64,000 nt of DNA from Phycisphaeraceae bacterium (GCA_020639135.1 JACKHE010000002.1:186001-250000), one strand, 5' to 3'; shown: positions 41,319-50,143, numbered from the stretch's first letter. The notes: generated by a model not told the origin, from the sequence alone. Made by a program: numbers and translations.

Positions 41319-44300
41319 ATGGGAACCCGGACCGCACCGCCACCGTCCCGAACCATGACCACCACACCGCTTGAGGTCGCCGTCCACCGCTTCGAGGTCC
41401 GGCCTGCGCCGGGGCTGCCCGACACGCTGGGCGAGTCCGTGCGCCGCAGCGCGGTCGGTCTTGGGATCAAACCGGAGCGCGTGCGCACGGCGGCGGTGTA
41501 CCTGATCGAGGGGGCGCTGCGCGATGCGGATCTCGCGCGGCTCGCGCACGACCTTCTGGCCGATCCTGTGACGGAGGTCGCGACGATCGGCGCCTCGGTG
41601 GCTGACGGCTGCTGCACGATCGAGGTGCTGCCGCAGCCCGGGGTCATGGACCCGGCGGCGCAGACCGTGCGCACGGCGGTCGAGGAGTTGACGGGTGTCC
41701 AGGGCGTCCATGTTGCGACGGGGCGGCGGTATGACTTTGAAGGGATCACGCCCGAGCAGGCGCAGGTCATCGCCCGGCGCCTGCTGGCGAACCCCGTGGT
41801 GCAGGACATCCACACGGCGCCCTTCCACCCGGAGGCCTTCCCGCACGGGCACGCGGCGACGCAGCGCGTCGAGACGGTCCCCATCCTGGGCCTCGACGAG
41901 GCGGCGCTGGTCGAACTGAGCAAACAAGGGGCGTTCGCGCTCAACGGCGAGGAGATGCGCGCGATCCAGGCGCACTACGCGGAGCTGGGCCGCGAGCCGA
42001 CGCTGATCGAGCTGGAGACGCTGGCCCAGACGTGGTCGGAGCACTGCGTCCACAAGACGCTCAAGAGCACGATCCGGTACCGCTGTCAGGGCGACGAGAC
42101 GATCGAGTGGTCGGGCCGGCCCGGGGTGACGGTTCACGGCGACGGCTCGGTCACGATCGACAACCTGCTCAAGTCCACCGTGGCCGCGGCGACGTTCGAG
42201 CTGATCGAGGACGGTCTCGACTGGACACTGAGCGTCTTCGACGACAACGCGGGGGTGATCCGGTTCGACGACGAAAACGCGGTGTGCGTGAAGGTCGAGA
42301 CGCACAACCACCCCAGCGCGATCGAGCCCTACGGCGGCGCGGCGACGGGGGTGGGGGGGTGCGTGCGCGACATCATGGGCACGGGGCTGGCCGCGAGGCC
42401 GATCGCCAACACCGACGTCTTCTGCGTCGCGCCGCCGGACATGCGGGATGTCCCGGTTGGATGCCTGCACCCGAGGCGCATCCTGAACGAGGTCGTCGCG
42501 GGAGTGCGCGACTACGGCAACCGGATGGGCATCCCGACGGTCAGCGGAGCCGTGCACTTTGATGCGCGGTACGTCGGCAACCCGCTCGTGTACGTCGGCT
42601 GCATCGGCGTGATGCCCAACGACAAGGTCTTCGGCGCGCCGAGGGCGGGGGACCGGATCATCGCGCTGGGCGGGCGCACCGGGCGCGACGGCATCCACGG
42701 CGCGACGTTCTCCAGCGAGGAGCTGACCGACACGCACGCCGACGAGTTCGCCCACGCCGTCCAGATCGGCAACGCGATCGAGGAGAAGAAGACGCTCGAC
42801 GCGATCCTGCGGGCGCGCGACGGGTTCGAGAAGCCGCTGTATAGCGCGATCACCGATTGCGGCGCCGGCGGGTTCAGCAGCGCGGTCGGGGAGATGGGCG
42901 AGAAGCTCGGCGCGAGCGTCGATCTTTCGAAGGCCCCCCTGAAGTACGCGGGGCTGACGGCGACGGAGATCTGGATCAGCGAGGCGCAGGAGCGGATGGT
43001 GCTGAGCGTGCCTCCGGAGAATGTCGCGAAACTCCAGCGGATCTGCGACGAGGAGCACGTCGAGCTGGCGGACCTGGGGGAGTTCGGGACTGAGGGAGCG
43101 GAGCTGATCCTGAACTTCGGCGATCTCGAAGTCGGGCGCCTGCCGATGGGCTTCCTGCACGATGGTTTGCCCAGGCCGACGCGCGAGGCGGTGTGGACCG
43201 CGCCGAGCAAGCCGACACCGAAGCAGAGCGCTGACGTTGATTTCGAGGCGACGCTGCTCAGGCTGCTGTCGAATCCAAAGATCGCCTCCAAGCGATGGAT
43301 CGTCCGCCAGTACGATCACGAGGTGCAGGGCAACACGATCATCAAGCCGCTGGTGGGACCGGGCGGGATCGGGCCCGGCGACGCGACGGTGATCCTGCCG
43401 GTCCCGGGATCGAAGCAAGGCCTCGCCATCGCCTGCGGCATGGCGACGAGCGTTGGGGATCCCAAACAGGGCGGCGATCCCTACGAGATGGCGAAACACG
43501 CGATCGATGAGTGTGTGCGCAACCTCGTGTGCGTCGGCGCCGACCCCGATCGCATCGCGATCCTCGACAACTTCTGCTGGCCCAGCTGCGGCAAGCCGGG
43601 GAACCTCGCCTCGCTCGTGCGCGCGGCGGCGGGCTGCTACGACGCGGCCAGGGCGTACCGGACGCCCTTCATCAGCGGCAAGGACTCGCTGAACAATCAG
43701 TTCATGACGGAGACCGGCGAGACGATCGAGATCCCGCCGACGCTGCTGATCAGCGGCGTGGGGATCGTGCCGGACGTGGGCAGGTGCGTGACGATGGACG
43801 CGAAGCCGCCGCAAGGCGAAACGAGCAGTTTGATCATTATCGGCGATGAGCCTTCGTTCGGCGAACGGAATCCGAAGATTGATCTGCAACGAGCCCGAGC
43901 AGCGGCGATCGCGGTGTCATTGATGATCGAGCGGGGGTACGCGGTCGCCGTGCATGATGTGTCTGAAGGCGGGCCTCTGGTCGCGGTGGCGGAGATGCTG
44001 ATCGCGGCTGGTGGAGAACTTGGTGCGGCTGTTGACTTCCCAATGATCGTGCCCTGTTTTGATCCCGGAAAGCACACCGAGCTTCAATACGATCGCCACC
44101 AGTTGTTGATGGATCAACCAGGGCGATATCTCCTACAGATCGCGCCAGGTATCGATGATTGGTGTAGAGATGATCGGGTATGGGAGTGCATTGGAGAGGC
44201 CTCTCACATAGTCGGATTGAACTGTCATCGAGACGAGGATGATCTCTGGGATGGCGAAGGAATCTTCTCGACCTACATTGGTTGCATCGATCGATCTGGT

Positions 44301-44375
44301 GTGTTGTGGACATGCGACATCGAGATCCCCGTCGCCAGACTCACCGAAGCCTTCCACGCCCCCCTCGACTGGTAA
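41319..44375 (+). CDS. purL: phosphoribosylformylglycinamidine synthase, PurS-like and PurL domains fused
   Basis: A 1018-residue FGAM synthase for the fourth step of purine synthesis. The N-terminal 180 residues hold two PurS-like units; the second, EVLPQPGVMDPAAQTV through LLANPVVQDIHT, is clear. The PurL body has TWSEHCVHKTLKSTI, KVETHNHPSAIEPYGGAATG, GGRTGRDGIHGATFSS and VHDVSEGGPLVAVAEML, and ends with APLDW. It works with PurQ, encoded 3 nt downstream. From about 43820 to 44330 base composition drops to roughly 50% GC in the stretches counted, unlike the surrounding coding sequence, while the protein stays homologous. The ATG at 41355 is an alternative start. Confidence 0.94.
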   Translation: MGTRTAPPPSRTMTTTPLEVAVHRFEVRPAPGLPDTLGESVRRSAVGLGIKPERVRTAAVYLIEGALRDADLARLAHDLLADPVTEVATIGASVADGCCTIEVLPQPGVMDPAAQTVRTAVEELTGVQGVHVATGRRYDFEGITPEQAQVIARRLLANPVVQDIHTAPFHPEAFPHGHAATQRVETVPILGLDEAALVELSKQGAFALNGEEMRAIQAHYAELGREPTLIELETLAQTWSEHCVHKTLKSTIRYRCQGDETIEWSGRPGVTVHGDGSVTIDNLLKSTVAAATFELIEDGLDWTLSVFDDNAGVIRFDDENAVCVKVETHNHPSAIEPYGGAATGVGGCVRDIMGTGLAARPIANTDVFCVAPPDMRDVPVGCLHPRRILNEVVAGVRDYGNRMGIPTVSGAVHFDARYVGNPLVYVGCIGVMPNDKVFGAPRAGDRIIALGGRTGRDGIHGATFSSEELTDTHADEFAHAVQIGNAIEEKKTLDAILRARDGFEKPLYSAITDCGAGGFSSAVGEMGEKLGASVDLSKAPLKYAGLTATEIWISEAQERMVLSVPPENVAKLQRICDEEHVELADLGEFGTEGAELILNFGDLEVGRLPMGFLHDGLPRPTREAVWTAPSKPTPKQSADVDFEATLLRLLSNPKIASKRWIVRQYDHEVQGNTIIKPLVGPGGIGPGDATVILPVPGSKQGLAIACGMATSVGDPKQGGDPYEMAKHAIDECVRNLVCVGADPDRIAILDNFCWPSCGKPGNLASLVRAAAGCYDAARAYRTPFISGKDSLNNQFMTETGETIEIPPTLLISGVGIVPDVGRCVTMDAKPPQGETSSLIIIGDEPSFGERNPKIDLQRARAAAIAVSLMIERGYAVAVHDVSEGGPLVAVAEMLIAAGGELGAAVDFPMIVPCFDPGKHTELQYDRHQLLMDQPGRYLLQIAPGIDDWCRDDRVWECIGEASHIVGLNCHRDEDDLWDGEGIFSTYIGCIDRSGVLWTCDIEIPVARLTEAFHAPLDW

Positions 44376-44378
44376 CCC

Positions 44379-45170
44379 ATGCCCACCACACTCATCATCC
44401 GAACCGCCGGGACGAACTGCGATCAGGAGATGATCCGGGGGTTCCAGCTCGCAGGCAGCGACACGCGCGTCGTCCACCTCGACAGCCTGATCGCCGACCC
44501 CGCACCGATCGAGTCCTGCGACCTCATCGGCTTCCCCGGGGGCTTCTCCTACGGCGACGACATCGCCTCGGGGCGCGTCTTCGCCGTCAAGGTGCGCGAG
44601 CGGCTCTATCCCGCGCTGCGCGAGGCGGCGGGGCGCGGCGTGCCCATGCTCGGCGTGTGCAACGGGTTCCAGGTGATGGCGCAGGCGGGGCTGCTGCCTG
44701 ATCCATTGACAGGCGGCAAACCCACCATCGCGCTGACCGGGAACATCGGTGGTCGCTTCATCGACGACTGGGCGCGCGTGGAGGTCGATGCGGAATCGCC
44801 GTGCGTCTGGACGCGCGGGCTCGACCTAGGGCTGAATGGCGAGGAGCGCGCGCACGCGCTGCGCCTGCCGCTGGCGTCGGGGGAGGGGCGGTTCGTCGCG
44901 GCGAATGAGGCGCTGCTGGCGCGGCTGGAATCGAATCATCAGGTCCCGCTGCGGTACGTGGACAACCTCAACGGTTCGCAGGGCGCCGTCGCGGGGGTGT
45001 GCGACCCGACGGGTCGGGTCTTCGGGCTGATGCCGCACCCGGACCGGTATCTCGAATGGGTACACCATCCCTACTGGACCCGGCTCCCGGCTTCGGTGCG
45101 CACGGGCGACACGCCGGGGCTGCGGCTCTTCCGCAACGCGGTGGAGTCGGTGGTGATGGCGGGGGCATGA
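44379..45170 (+). CDS. purQ: phosphoribosylformylglycinamidine synthase glutaminase subunit
   Basis: A 263-residue class I glutamine amidotransferase that supplies ammonia to PurL. The nucleophile is in MLGVCNGFQVM, the oxyanion region in GFPGGFSYGDD, and the histidine of the triad in GLMPHPDRYLEW. In most PurQ proteins the residue two after this histidine is Glu (HPE); here it is Asp, a conservative change at the third triad position. The start ATG lies 3 nt after purL, and its stop overlaps the next gene by 4 bp (ATGA). Confidence 0.95.
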   Translation: MPTTLIIRTAGTNCDQEMIRGFQLAGSDTRVVHLDSLIADPAPIESCDLIGFPGGFSYGDDIASGRVFAVKVRERLYPALREAAGRGVPMLGVCNGFQVMAQAGLLPDPLTGGKPTIALTGNIGGRFIDDWARVEVDAESPCVWTRGLDLGLNGEERAHALRLPLASGEGRFVAANEALLARLESNHQVPLRYVDNLNGSQGAVAGVCDPTGRVFGLMPHPDRYLEWVHHPYWTRLPASVRTGDTPGLRLFRNAVESVVMAGA

Positions 45171-46174
45171 ACGGGGAAGCAACAACAGGGCCCGGGATCG
45201 TCGGGACCCCGGCGGAGCTCGACTACGCGCCGGTGGATTGGGCGCTGGGGTACGAGCATGCCTGCGCCGTGTGCGGCTACAGCCTGCGGGGGCTGGCGGT
45301 CAACGCGAACTGCCCGGAGTGCGCGACGCCGGTGCAGGATTCCCTGCGGGGCAAGCAGATGCGCCACGCGAACCCGGAGTACGTGCGGCGTCTGCGCAGC
45401 GGGGCGCGGATGATCACGCTCGGGGCGCTGCTGCCGATCCCTGTGATCTTCCTGGCGATGATGATGATGACAGCGCTGACATTGGTGGGACCGGTGCTCG
45501 GGTCGGCGCTTGGGTTGATCCCCCCGATCGTCGGCGTGGTGCTGATCTGGTCGTCCTTTCTCTTCGGCTGGCTCCGGCTGACCACGCGGGAGCACCGGGT
45601 CGCCTCGGATTCCAAGGCCGAGCGGGTCCGGGCCCGGTGCCGGCAGTTGTCGGTCGTGATCGCGCTGGCGATCCCGGGGAGTTATGTCTTCGCGTTCAGT
45701 GGCGGGATGATGACGCTGGCGACACTCCGGATGGGTGGGGTGCAGGCCTCCGGCGCGCTGACGATGATCTCGTCGGTCACGGTTTATGTGCTGATCACGG
45801 CGCAGTTCTGGTACGCCGCGAAGCATGTCCGGCACGTGTGCTCGCGGCTGCCGGCGACGGGTCTGCCGGCGTACGCGTCGGTGGTGTTCTGGTTTGTCGC
45901 CGTGTCGATGGGGCTGTCGATCATCCAGAGCGTGACGGGGTTTTTCGTGCAGCGGTCGGTGATGGCGCAGCTGGCGCAGGCCGCGGCGTCGCCGCCTCCG
46001 GGGCAGGGCGCCGCGCTGCCGGCGTTGCCGACTATCTGGATGTTCATCACCGGCATCCTGTTATTCCTGCTGTTCCTGCTGAACTTCGCGATCTACGTGA
46101 TGTACATCGGCCTGTACGCGAGGCTGTGGTCGCACCTGTCCAAGCAGGTCGCGCGGGCGGCGAGCCGGGGGTGA
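45167..46174 (+). CDS. zinc-ribbon multipass membrane protein, paralogue 1
   Basis: A 335-residue protein of unknown function. A zinc ribbon, CAVCGYSLRGL then CPECATPV, covers residues 34-60. At least five helices follow, among them LGALLPIPVIFLAMMMM and MFITGILLFLLFLLNFAIYV. Such CxxCGYxLRGL plus CPECG proteins are common in Phycisphaerae genomes, often in clusters, with no assigned role. The gene overlaps purQ by 4 bp, so it is translated from the purine operon transcript. Two more paralogues follow directly. Confidence 0.75.
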   Translation: MNGEATTGPGIVGTPAELDYAPVDWALGYEHACAVCGYSLRGLAVNANCPECATPVQDSLRGKQMRHANPEYVRRLRSGARMITLGALLPIPVIFLAMMMMTALTLVGPVLGSALGLIPPIVGVVLIWSSFLFGWLRLTTREHRVASDSKAERVRARCRQLSVVIALAIPGSYVFAFSGGMMTLATLRMGGVQASGALTMISSVTVYVLITAQFWYAAKHVRHVCSRLPATGLPAYASVVFWFVAVSMGLSIIQSVTGFFVQRSVMAQLAQAAASPPPGQGAALPALPTIWMFITGILLFLLFLLNFAIYVMYIGLYARLWSHLSKQVARAASRG

Positions 46175-46202
46175 ATGTAAGATTCGCGGCGCCGGGGCGT
46201 GG

Positions 46203-46208
46203 TACACT
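46203..46208 (+). promoter_or_regulatory. candidate -10 box of the second zinc-ribbon gene
   Basis: TACACT, 9 nt before the ATG at 46218, with no Shine-Dalgarno between. It would give a leader of only about 3 nt. Confidence 0.4.
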
Positions 46209-46217
46209 CCAACTGCG

Positions 46218-47120
46218 ATGGCTCACGACGAACCGCGGGAACATGTTGTCGAGAGGCCGAGCGACCTGCCGGGGTCGCCGATGTCGGCGGTGATCGGGTT
46301 TGACTGCGCGTGCTCGTTCTGCGGGTACAACATGCGGGGGCTGGCGCTGGGCGGGCGGTGCCCGGAGTGCGGGGAGCCCGTCCCGGAGGCGATCCGATGG
46401 AAGCGGCTGGTGTTCCAGCCCGCGGCGTTCCTGCGCCGGCTTGTGATCGGGGCGACGATCGGCTACGCGGGATCGATCGGTCTGTTGTGCTGGCTGATCA
46501 CGTTCGTTGCCAGCTTCCTGCGCGATGCGGAGCACTGGGACAACGGAACTGATCACTACCGGGTGGTGACGTGGCTGCTGTACGGGCTCCCGCCGGTCGC
46601 CCTGGGGCTGCTGCATCTGAGTGTCGCGGTGATCACGTGGCGCTCGCCGGCGATGTGCTACCGGAAGAAGGGCGTGGAGATCGCGGCCAAGTGGAGCGCG
46701 GTCATCGGCGCTGCGACGATGGCGCCCATCGCGACGCTGTGGGTGTTGTTCGCCGAGGCGGAGGGCGAGTCGAACCCGCTGTTCATCGCGTTCTTCTGCT
46801 CGCTCGCGGTGTGGCTGCTCGTGTCGGTGCTGGCGTACTTCGAGGGGATTACGCGGATCCGGACGCTGGCTTCCATGACGCCCGGGGGGAGCTGCCGGTG
46901 GCTGACGAAGCTGCTGCTGTGGTATCCTCTGGTCATCTTCGTCCCGATCGGGGGTGTGCTGCTGTCGCCGGTCTGGTTCGTGATGCTGTGGCTGCTCTTC
47001 CACCGGCTGCGGCGGGCGTTCCGGGAGACCGAACGGGAGGGCGCGGCGATGCGGCGGCTCGGCGAGGAGGCCGCGGCGCGCTTGCAGACCGAGACGCTGT
47101 ACACGGCGCACTGGCGCTGA
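46218..47120 (+). CDS. zinc-ribbon multipass membrane protein, paralogue 2
   Basis: A 300-residue member of the same family. The ribbon is CSFCGYNMRGL and CPECGEPV (residues about 33-56), preceded by the N-terminal segment ERPSDLPGSPMSAVIG that is shared word for word with paralogue 3. Helices include IGYAGSIGLLCWLITFVASF, LLYGLPPVALGLLHLSVAVI and LLLWYPLVIFVPIGGVLLSP. The C-terminus is a charged helix (RRAFRETEREGAAMRRL). Function unknown. It may be read from its own promoter at 46203 as well as from the purine transcript. Confidence 0.75.
   Translation: MAHDEPREHVVERPSDLPGSPMSAVIGFDCACSFCGYNMRGLALGGRCPECGEPVPEAIRWKRLVFQPAAFLRRLVIGATIGYAGSIGLLCWLITFVASFLRDAEHWDNGTDHYRVVTWLLYGLPPVALGLLHLSVAVITWRSPAMCYRKKGVEIAAKWSAVIGAATMAPIATLWVLFAEAEGESNPLFIAFFCSLAVWLLVSVLAYFEGITRIRTLASMTPGGSCRWLTKLLLWYPLVIFVPIGGVLLSPVWFVMLWLLFHRLRRAFRETEREGAAMRRLGEEAAARLQTETLYTAHWR
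46249..46299 (+). repeat. 51 bp exact direct repeat, copy 1
   Basis: Identical over 51 bp to 47157-47207. It codes for residues ERPSDLPGSPMSAVIG near the start of zinc-ribbon paralogue 2, while the sequences on both sides differ. Confidence 0.9.
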
Positions 47121-47128
47121 GGCCGCCC

Positions 47129-48130
47129 ATGACGAGCCCGGAACCACCGATCACGATCGAGAGGCCGAGCGACCTGCCGGGGTCGCCGATGTCGGCGGTG
47201 ATCGGGTGGGATCAGTCGTGCCTGACGTGCGGGTACAACCTCCGGGACCTGGCGCTGCGGGACGCGTGCCCGGAGTGCGGCACGCTGGTGAACATCGCGA
47301 TCCGCCGGACCCGGATGGTGTACCAGCCGGTGCGGTGGATCTCGCGGCTGCGGTGGGGGTCGCTGTTCGGTCTGATTGGCGTCGTGCTGGGGTCCATGCT
47401 GGCGGCCCACGTGGGTCTGATGATTGGTATGGTTTTTTGGGGCTCGTCCCTTTGGGACCTGCTCTGGTTCTGGATGCCGTTTGTCGGTTCCTGCGGCGTC
47501 GCCTCGCTGGCGCTGGGCCTGCTGCTGCTATCGTGGGGGGCGCCGACAGGGTGCAGACGCAACATCATCGCCGAGCGGATCGTCAGGGTCGCGGCCGGGC
47601 TCGTGCTGCTCGCGGCGTGCACGATCGCGGTGGCATCCACCGTCAACTGGTGGTATTCCCTGGCCCCGGGCACGAGTTCTTACGGCTATGTCACGATGAC
47701 ATCGTCGTTCGATGCGGCGAATGGCGTCGCCTGGTTCGGGTTGACGCTCGCGTCGCCGTTTCTTTATTTCGCGGGGATCGCACAGCTCAAGGCTGTCGCG
47801 CGGCTGATCCCGTCGGCGCGGTGCATTCGATACCTGCGCTGGAACTTCTGGCTCTCGATCGGGTTCGTCGTCGTGTTCTTCCTCGCGTATATGTCCTGGG
47901 TCCTGATCATGATGTCGAGCGCCATGCGCGCCTCAGCGGCGTACCAATCGAATCCCAACGCGCCGCTCCCGACCGATCCTTGGTACGACTGGATCCCGGC
48001 GGCCATCATCATGGGGTACACCGCGTTCTGGTTCATCCAGTCGCTGGTGGTGTTCGTCACGCTCCACCGGGCGCTGTCGAGGACGCTGCGGGAAGCCGTG
48101 CGGATCCAACTCACGCTGGCGCAGCGCTGA
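47129..48130 (+). CDS. zinc-ribbon multipass membrane protein, paralogue 3
   Basis: A 333-residue member of the same family. After the shared ERPSDLPGSPMSAVIG segment comes the ribbon CLTCGYNLRDL and CPECGTLV. About six helices follow (LFGLIGVVLGSMLAAHVGL, GLVLLAACTIAVASTV, FWLSIGFVVVFFLAYMSWVL, IPAAIIMGYTAFWFIQSLVV). The ATG lies 8 bp after the previous stop. It converges on ribE with a 4 bp gap. No function is known. Confidence 0.75.
   Translation: MTSPEPPITIERPSDLPGSPMSAVIGWDQSCLTCGYNLRDLALRDACPECGTLVNIAIRRTRMVYQPVRWISRLRWGSLFGLIGVVLGSMLAAHVGLMIGMVFWGSSLWDLLWFWMPFVGSCGVASLALGLLLLSWGAPTGCRRNIIAERIVRVAAGLVLLAACTIAVASTVNWWYSLAPGTSSYGYVTMTSSFDAANGVAWFGLTLASPFLYFAGIAQLKAVARLIPSARCIRYLRWNFWLSIGFVVVFFLAYMSWVLIMMSSAMRASAAYQSNPNAPLPTDPWYDWIPAAIIMGYTAFWFIQSLVVFVTLHRALSRTLREAVRIQLTLAQR
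47157..47207 (+). repeat. 51 bp exact direct repeat, copy 2
   Basis: Second copy of the repeat at 46249-46299, in the same reading frame and at a similar distance from the start codon of paralogue 3. Confidence 0.9.
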
Positions 48131-48134
48131 GCGG

Positions 48135-48761
48135 TCAGCGCGGGGCGACGCCGTAGTTCTTGACCCAGTGCACCACCGTGCGGCCCACGATGTCCGTCTC
48201 GATGTTGACGCCCGAGCCCGACTGGAGCGAACCGAGGGTGGTGACCTTGAGGGTCGTGGGGATGAGGGCGACCTCGAACTCGTCGTTCTCGACATCGACG
48301 CCGGCGATCGTCAGCGAGACGCCGTCGAGGGTGACGGAGCCCTTGGGGGTGACGCATTCCATCAGCTCGCGCGGGGCCCGGACTCGGACGCGGCAGCCGT
48401 CGGCGTCGAAGGCGACGCCGGTGACCTCGCCGACGCCCTCGACGTGGCCCTGGACGATGTGGCCGTCGAGCATGCCGCTGGCGCGGACGGAGCGTTCAAG
48501 GTTGACGCGGGCTCCCTCGGTCAGGGCGCCGAGTGTTGTCCTGGCGAGGGTTTCGGGGATGACGTCGAACACGAGGGGGGATTCGTGCGAATCGGAACTC
48601 CCCGGGGCGTGTGTGAGGCAGACGCCGGAGACGCAGACGGAATCTCCCGGCTTGATGTCCCCGAAACCGGCGGCGGGGGGGACGATGTGCAGCCGGACCC
48701 CGGCCGGGGATTGATTGATGGCGGCCACGCGGCCCATTCCTGCGACGATGCCGGAGAACAT
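48135..48761 (-). CDS. ribE: riboflavin synthase alpha subunit
   Basis: A 208-residue riboflavin synthase, which dismutates two 6,7-dimethyl-8-ribityllumazine molecules to riboflavin. It has two similar lumazine-binding barrels: MFSGIVAGMGRV and GDSVCVSGVCLTH in the first, LDGHIVQGHVEGVGEV and GSVTLDGVSLTIAGV in the second, with NIETDIVGRTVVHW near the end. The start MFSGIV is the family N-terminus, so the ATG at 48761 is firm. It is 6 nt from a TATCCT box and has no Shine-Dalgarno or visible FMN riboswitch. Other rib genes are not in the window. Confidence 0.95.
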   Translation of the reverse strand: MFSGIVAGMGRVAAINQSPAGVRLHIVPPAAGFGDIKPGDSVCVSGVCLTHAPGSSDSHESPLVFDVIPETLARTTLGALTEGARVNLERSVRASGMLDGHIVQGHVEGVGEVTGVAFDADGCRVRVRAPRELMECVTPKGSVTLDGVSLTIAGVDVENDEFEVALIPTTLKVTTLGSLQSGSGVNIETDIVGRTVVHWVKNYGVAPR

Positions 48762-48767
48762 GCCACG

Positions 48768-48773
48768 AGGATA
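48768..48773 (-). promoter_or_regulatory. candidate -10 box of ribE (leaderless arrangement)
   Basis: TATCCT on the minus strand, 6 nt from the ribE ATG, the same spacing and sequence as at hydA. Confidence 0.55.
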
Positions 48774-48928
48774 GGCCGGAACGGCGGTGGGCCTCCCCCG
48801 GGCGGCGGATGCTTGACCCTCGGCTGGTGGCTCTCGATACTCCCATTCCCGCCCTGCGGATGCCGGGGCCCGCTGACGCCTGGATGACGCCCCCGACGCG
48901 TGGGGCCTGCACAGAGGAAGTTCGCCTG

Positions 48929-50107
48929 ATGAACCGGAATCATCGTCGCTGTGTCGTGACATTCGCCCTGCTGGGGAGCGCCTTGGCGCTGTGCCTGAGC
49001 GGCTGCGCGGGGTCGTCCTCGAGCCGGGAGCAGTCCCGGGCCGAGACACCCCGTCAGAAGGCCCTGGATCGGGCCGTCGTCGAGCAGTCGAGGTCGGACG
49101 CGAGGAAGCAGGAGCACGACGCGGTGGAGCGTCTGGGGTACCGGATCGCCTGGCGCGGGTTCCCCTTCTTCGGCTCTGATCTCAAGGTGCGGTTCGCGGA
49201 GCTGCTGGGCGACTCGATCGCCGTGCTGGACGATTCGAACACGGTGACGGTCATGGACCCTGTGACGGGGCGGAACCGCTGGAGCACGCGGCTTGCCGGC
49301 GACCTGACGCGGTTCGTCGGCATCGCAAGGCACGAGGGCACGCTGCTGTGCGCGAGCGACACCACGCTCTACGTGCTGGACATCCGAACCGGGACGATCA
49401 AGGACAAGCAGCGGCTGGCGGTTGTGGTCAACACGGCGCCGGTCATCATCGGGCACATGGCGATCTTCGGCTGCACCTCCGGTGAACTGCTGGGGCACAA
49501 CCTGGAGACCGGCTACAAGCAGTGGGGCTACCTGCTCAACGGGTCGATCACGTCGGAGCCGGTCCCCGCGGGGGTTGGTGTCGCGGCGGTGAGTCAGGGC
49601 GGGGACGTGCTGATCGTCAACCCCGGCACCGGCGCCTCCTACGGGCGGGCGCTGATCTTTGACGGGCTGTCGAACAACCCGGTCGCCGGCGCCGACACGC
49701 TGTTCGTCGCGAGCCGGGACCAGTCGGTGTACGCCTTCGAGGCGTCCACGGGCCGGCGGATCTGGCGATACCGCTCGCAGCGGCCGATCACCGACCAGCC
49801 CGCGGCGCACGACGGCCGGCTGTACGTCGCGATCCCGGGCGAGGGGCTGGTCGCCTTCAACGGCGCGACCGGCGACGTGATCTGGACAGCGCCGGACGTG
49901 CGCGGCGAGCCGATCGGCGTGCACAAGGGGCGGCTGATCGTCTGGAACGGCGCGGACGCGACGGTGGTGGACGATCAGCGTGGCGACGTGATCGAGACGG
50001 TGCACATCCCGGGGCTCAAGGCGCTGAAGATGACCAGCTTCGTTGATGGCGACCTGTACGCCGTGACGCCGGACGGCGCGGTCGCCCGGTACACGCCGGA
50101 GAACTGA
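48929..50107 (+). CDS. PQQ-like beta-propeller lipoprotein (BamB-like)
   Basis: A 392-residue lipoprotein. The lipobox is LCLSGC at about residue 24. A short coiled segment (TPRQKALDRAVVEQSRSDARK) precedes a propeller of PQQ-like repeats: VMDPVTGRNRWSTRLAG, YVLDIRTGTIKDK, HNLETGYKQWGYL, YAFEASTGRRIWRYRSQ and AFNGATGDVIWTAP. The fold is that of BamB of the outer-membrane assembly machinery, but such propellers have many roles. The ATG at 48929 has AGAGGAAG upstream and sits right before the basic signal region. It is divergent from ribE and 36 bp ahead of purH. Confidence 0.8.
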   Translation: MNRNHRRCVVTFALLGSALALCLSGCAGSSSSREQSRAETPRQKALDRAVVEQSRSDARKQEHDAVERLGYRIAWRGFPFFGSDLKVRFAELLGDSIAVLDDSNTVTVMDPVTGRNRWSTRLAGDLTRFVGIARHEGTLLCASDTTLYVLDIRTGTIKDKQRLAVVVNTAPVIIGHMAIFGCTSGELLGHNLETGYKQWGYLLNGSITSEPVPAGVGVAAVSQGGDVLIVNPGTGASYGRALIFDGLSNNPVAGADTLFVASRDQSVYAFEASTGRRIWRYRSQRPITDQPAAHDGRLYVAIPGEGLVAFNGATGDVIWTAPDVRGEPIGVHKGRLIVWNGADATVVDDQRGDVIETVHIPGLKALKMTSFVDGDLYAVTPDGAVARYTPEN

Positions 50108-50143
50108 GCGGCGGACCCAGCACGCCAGCAGGAGCCCAGGCCC

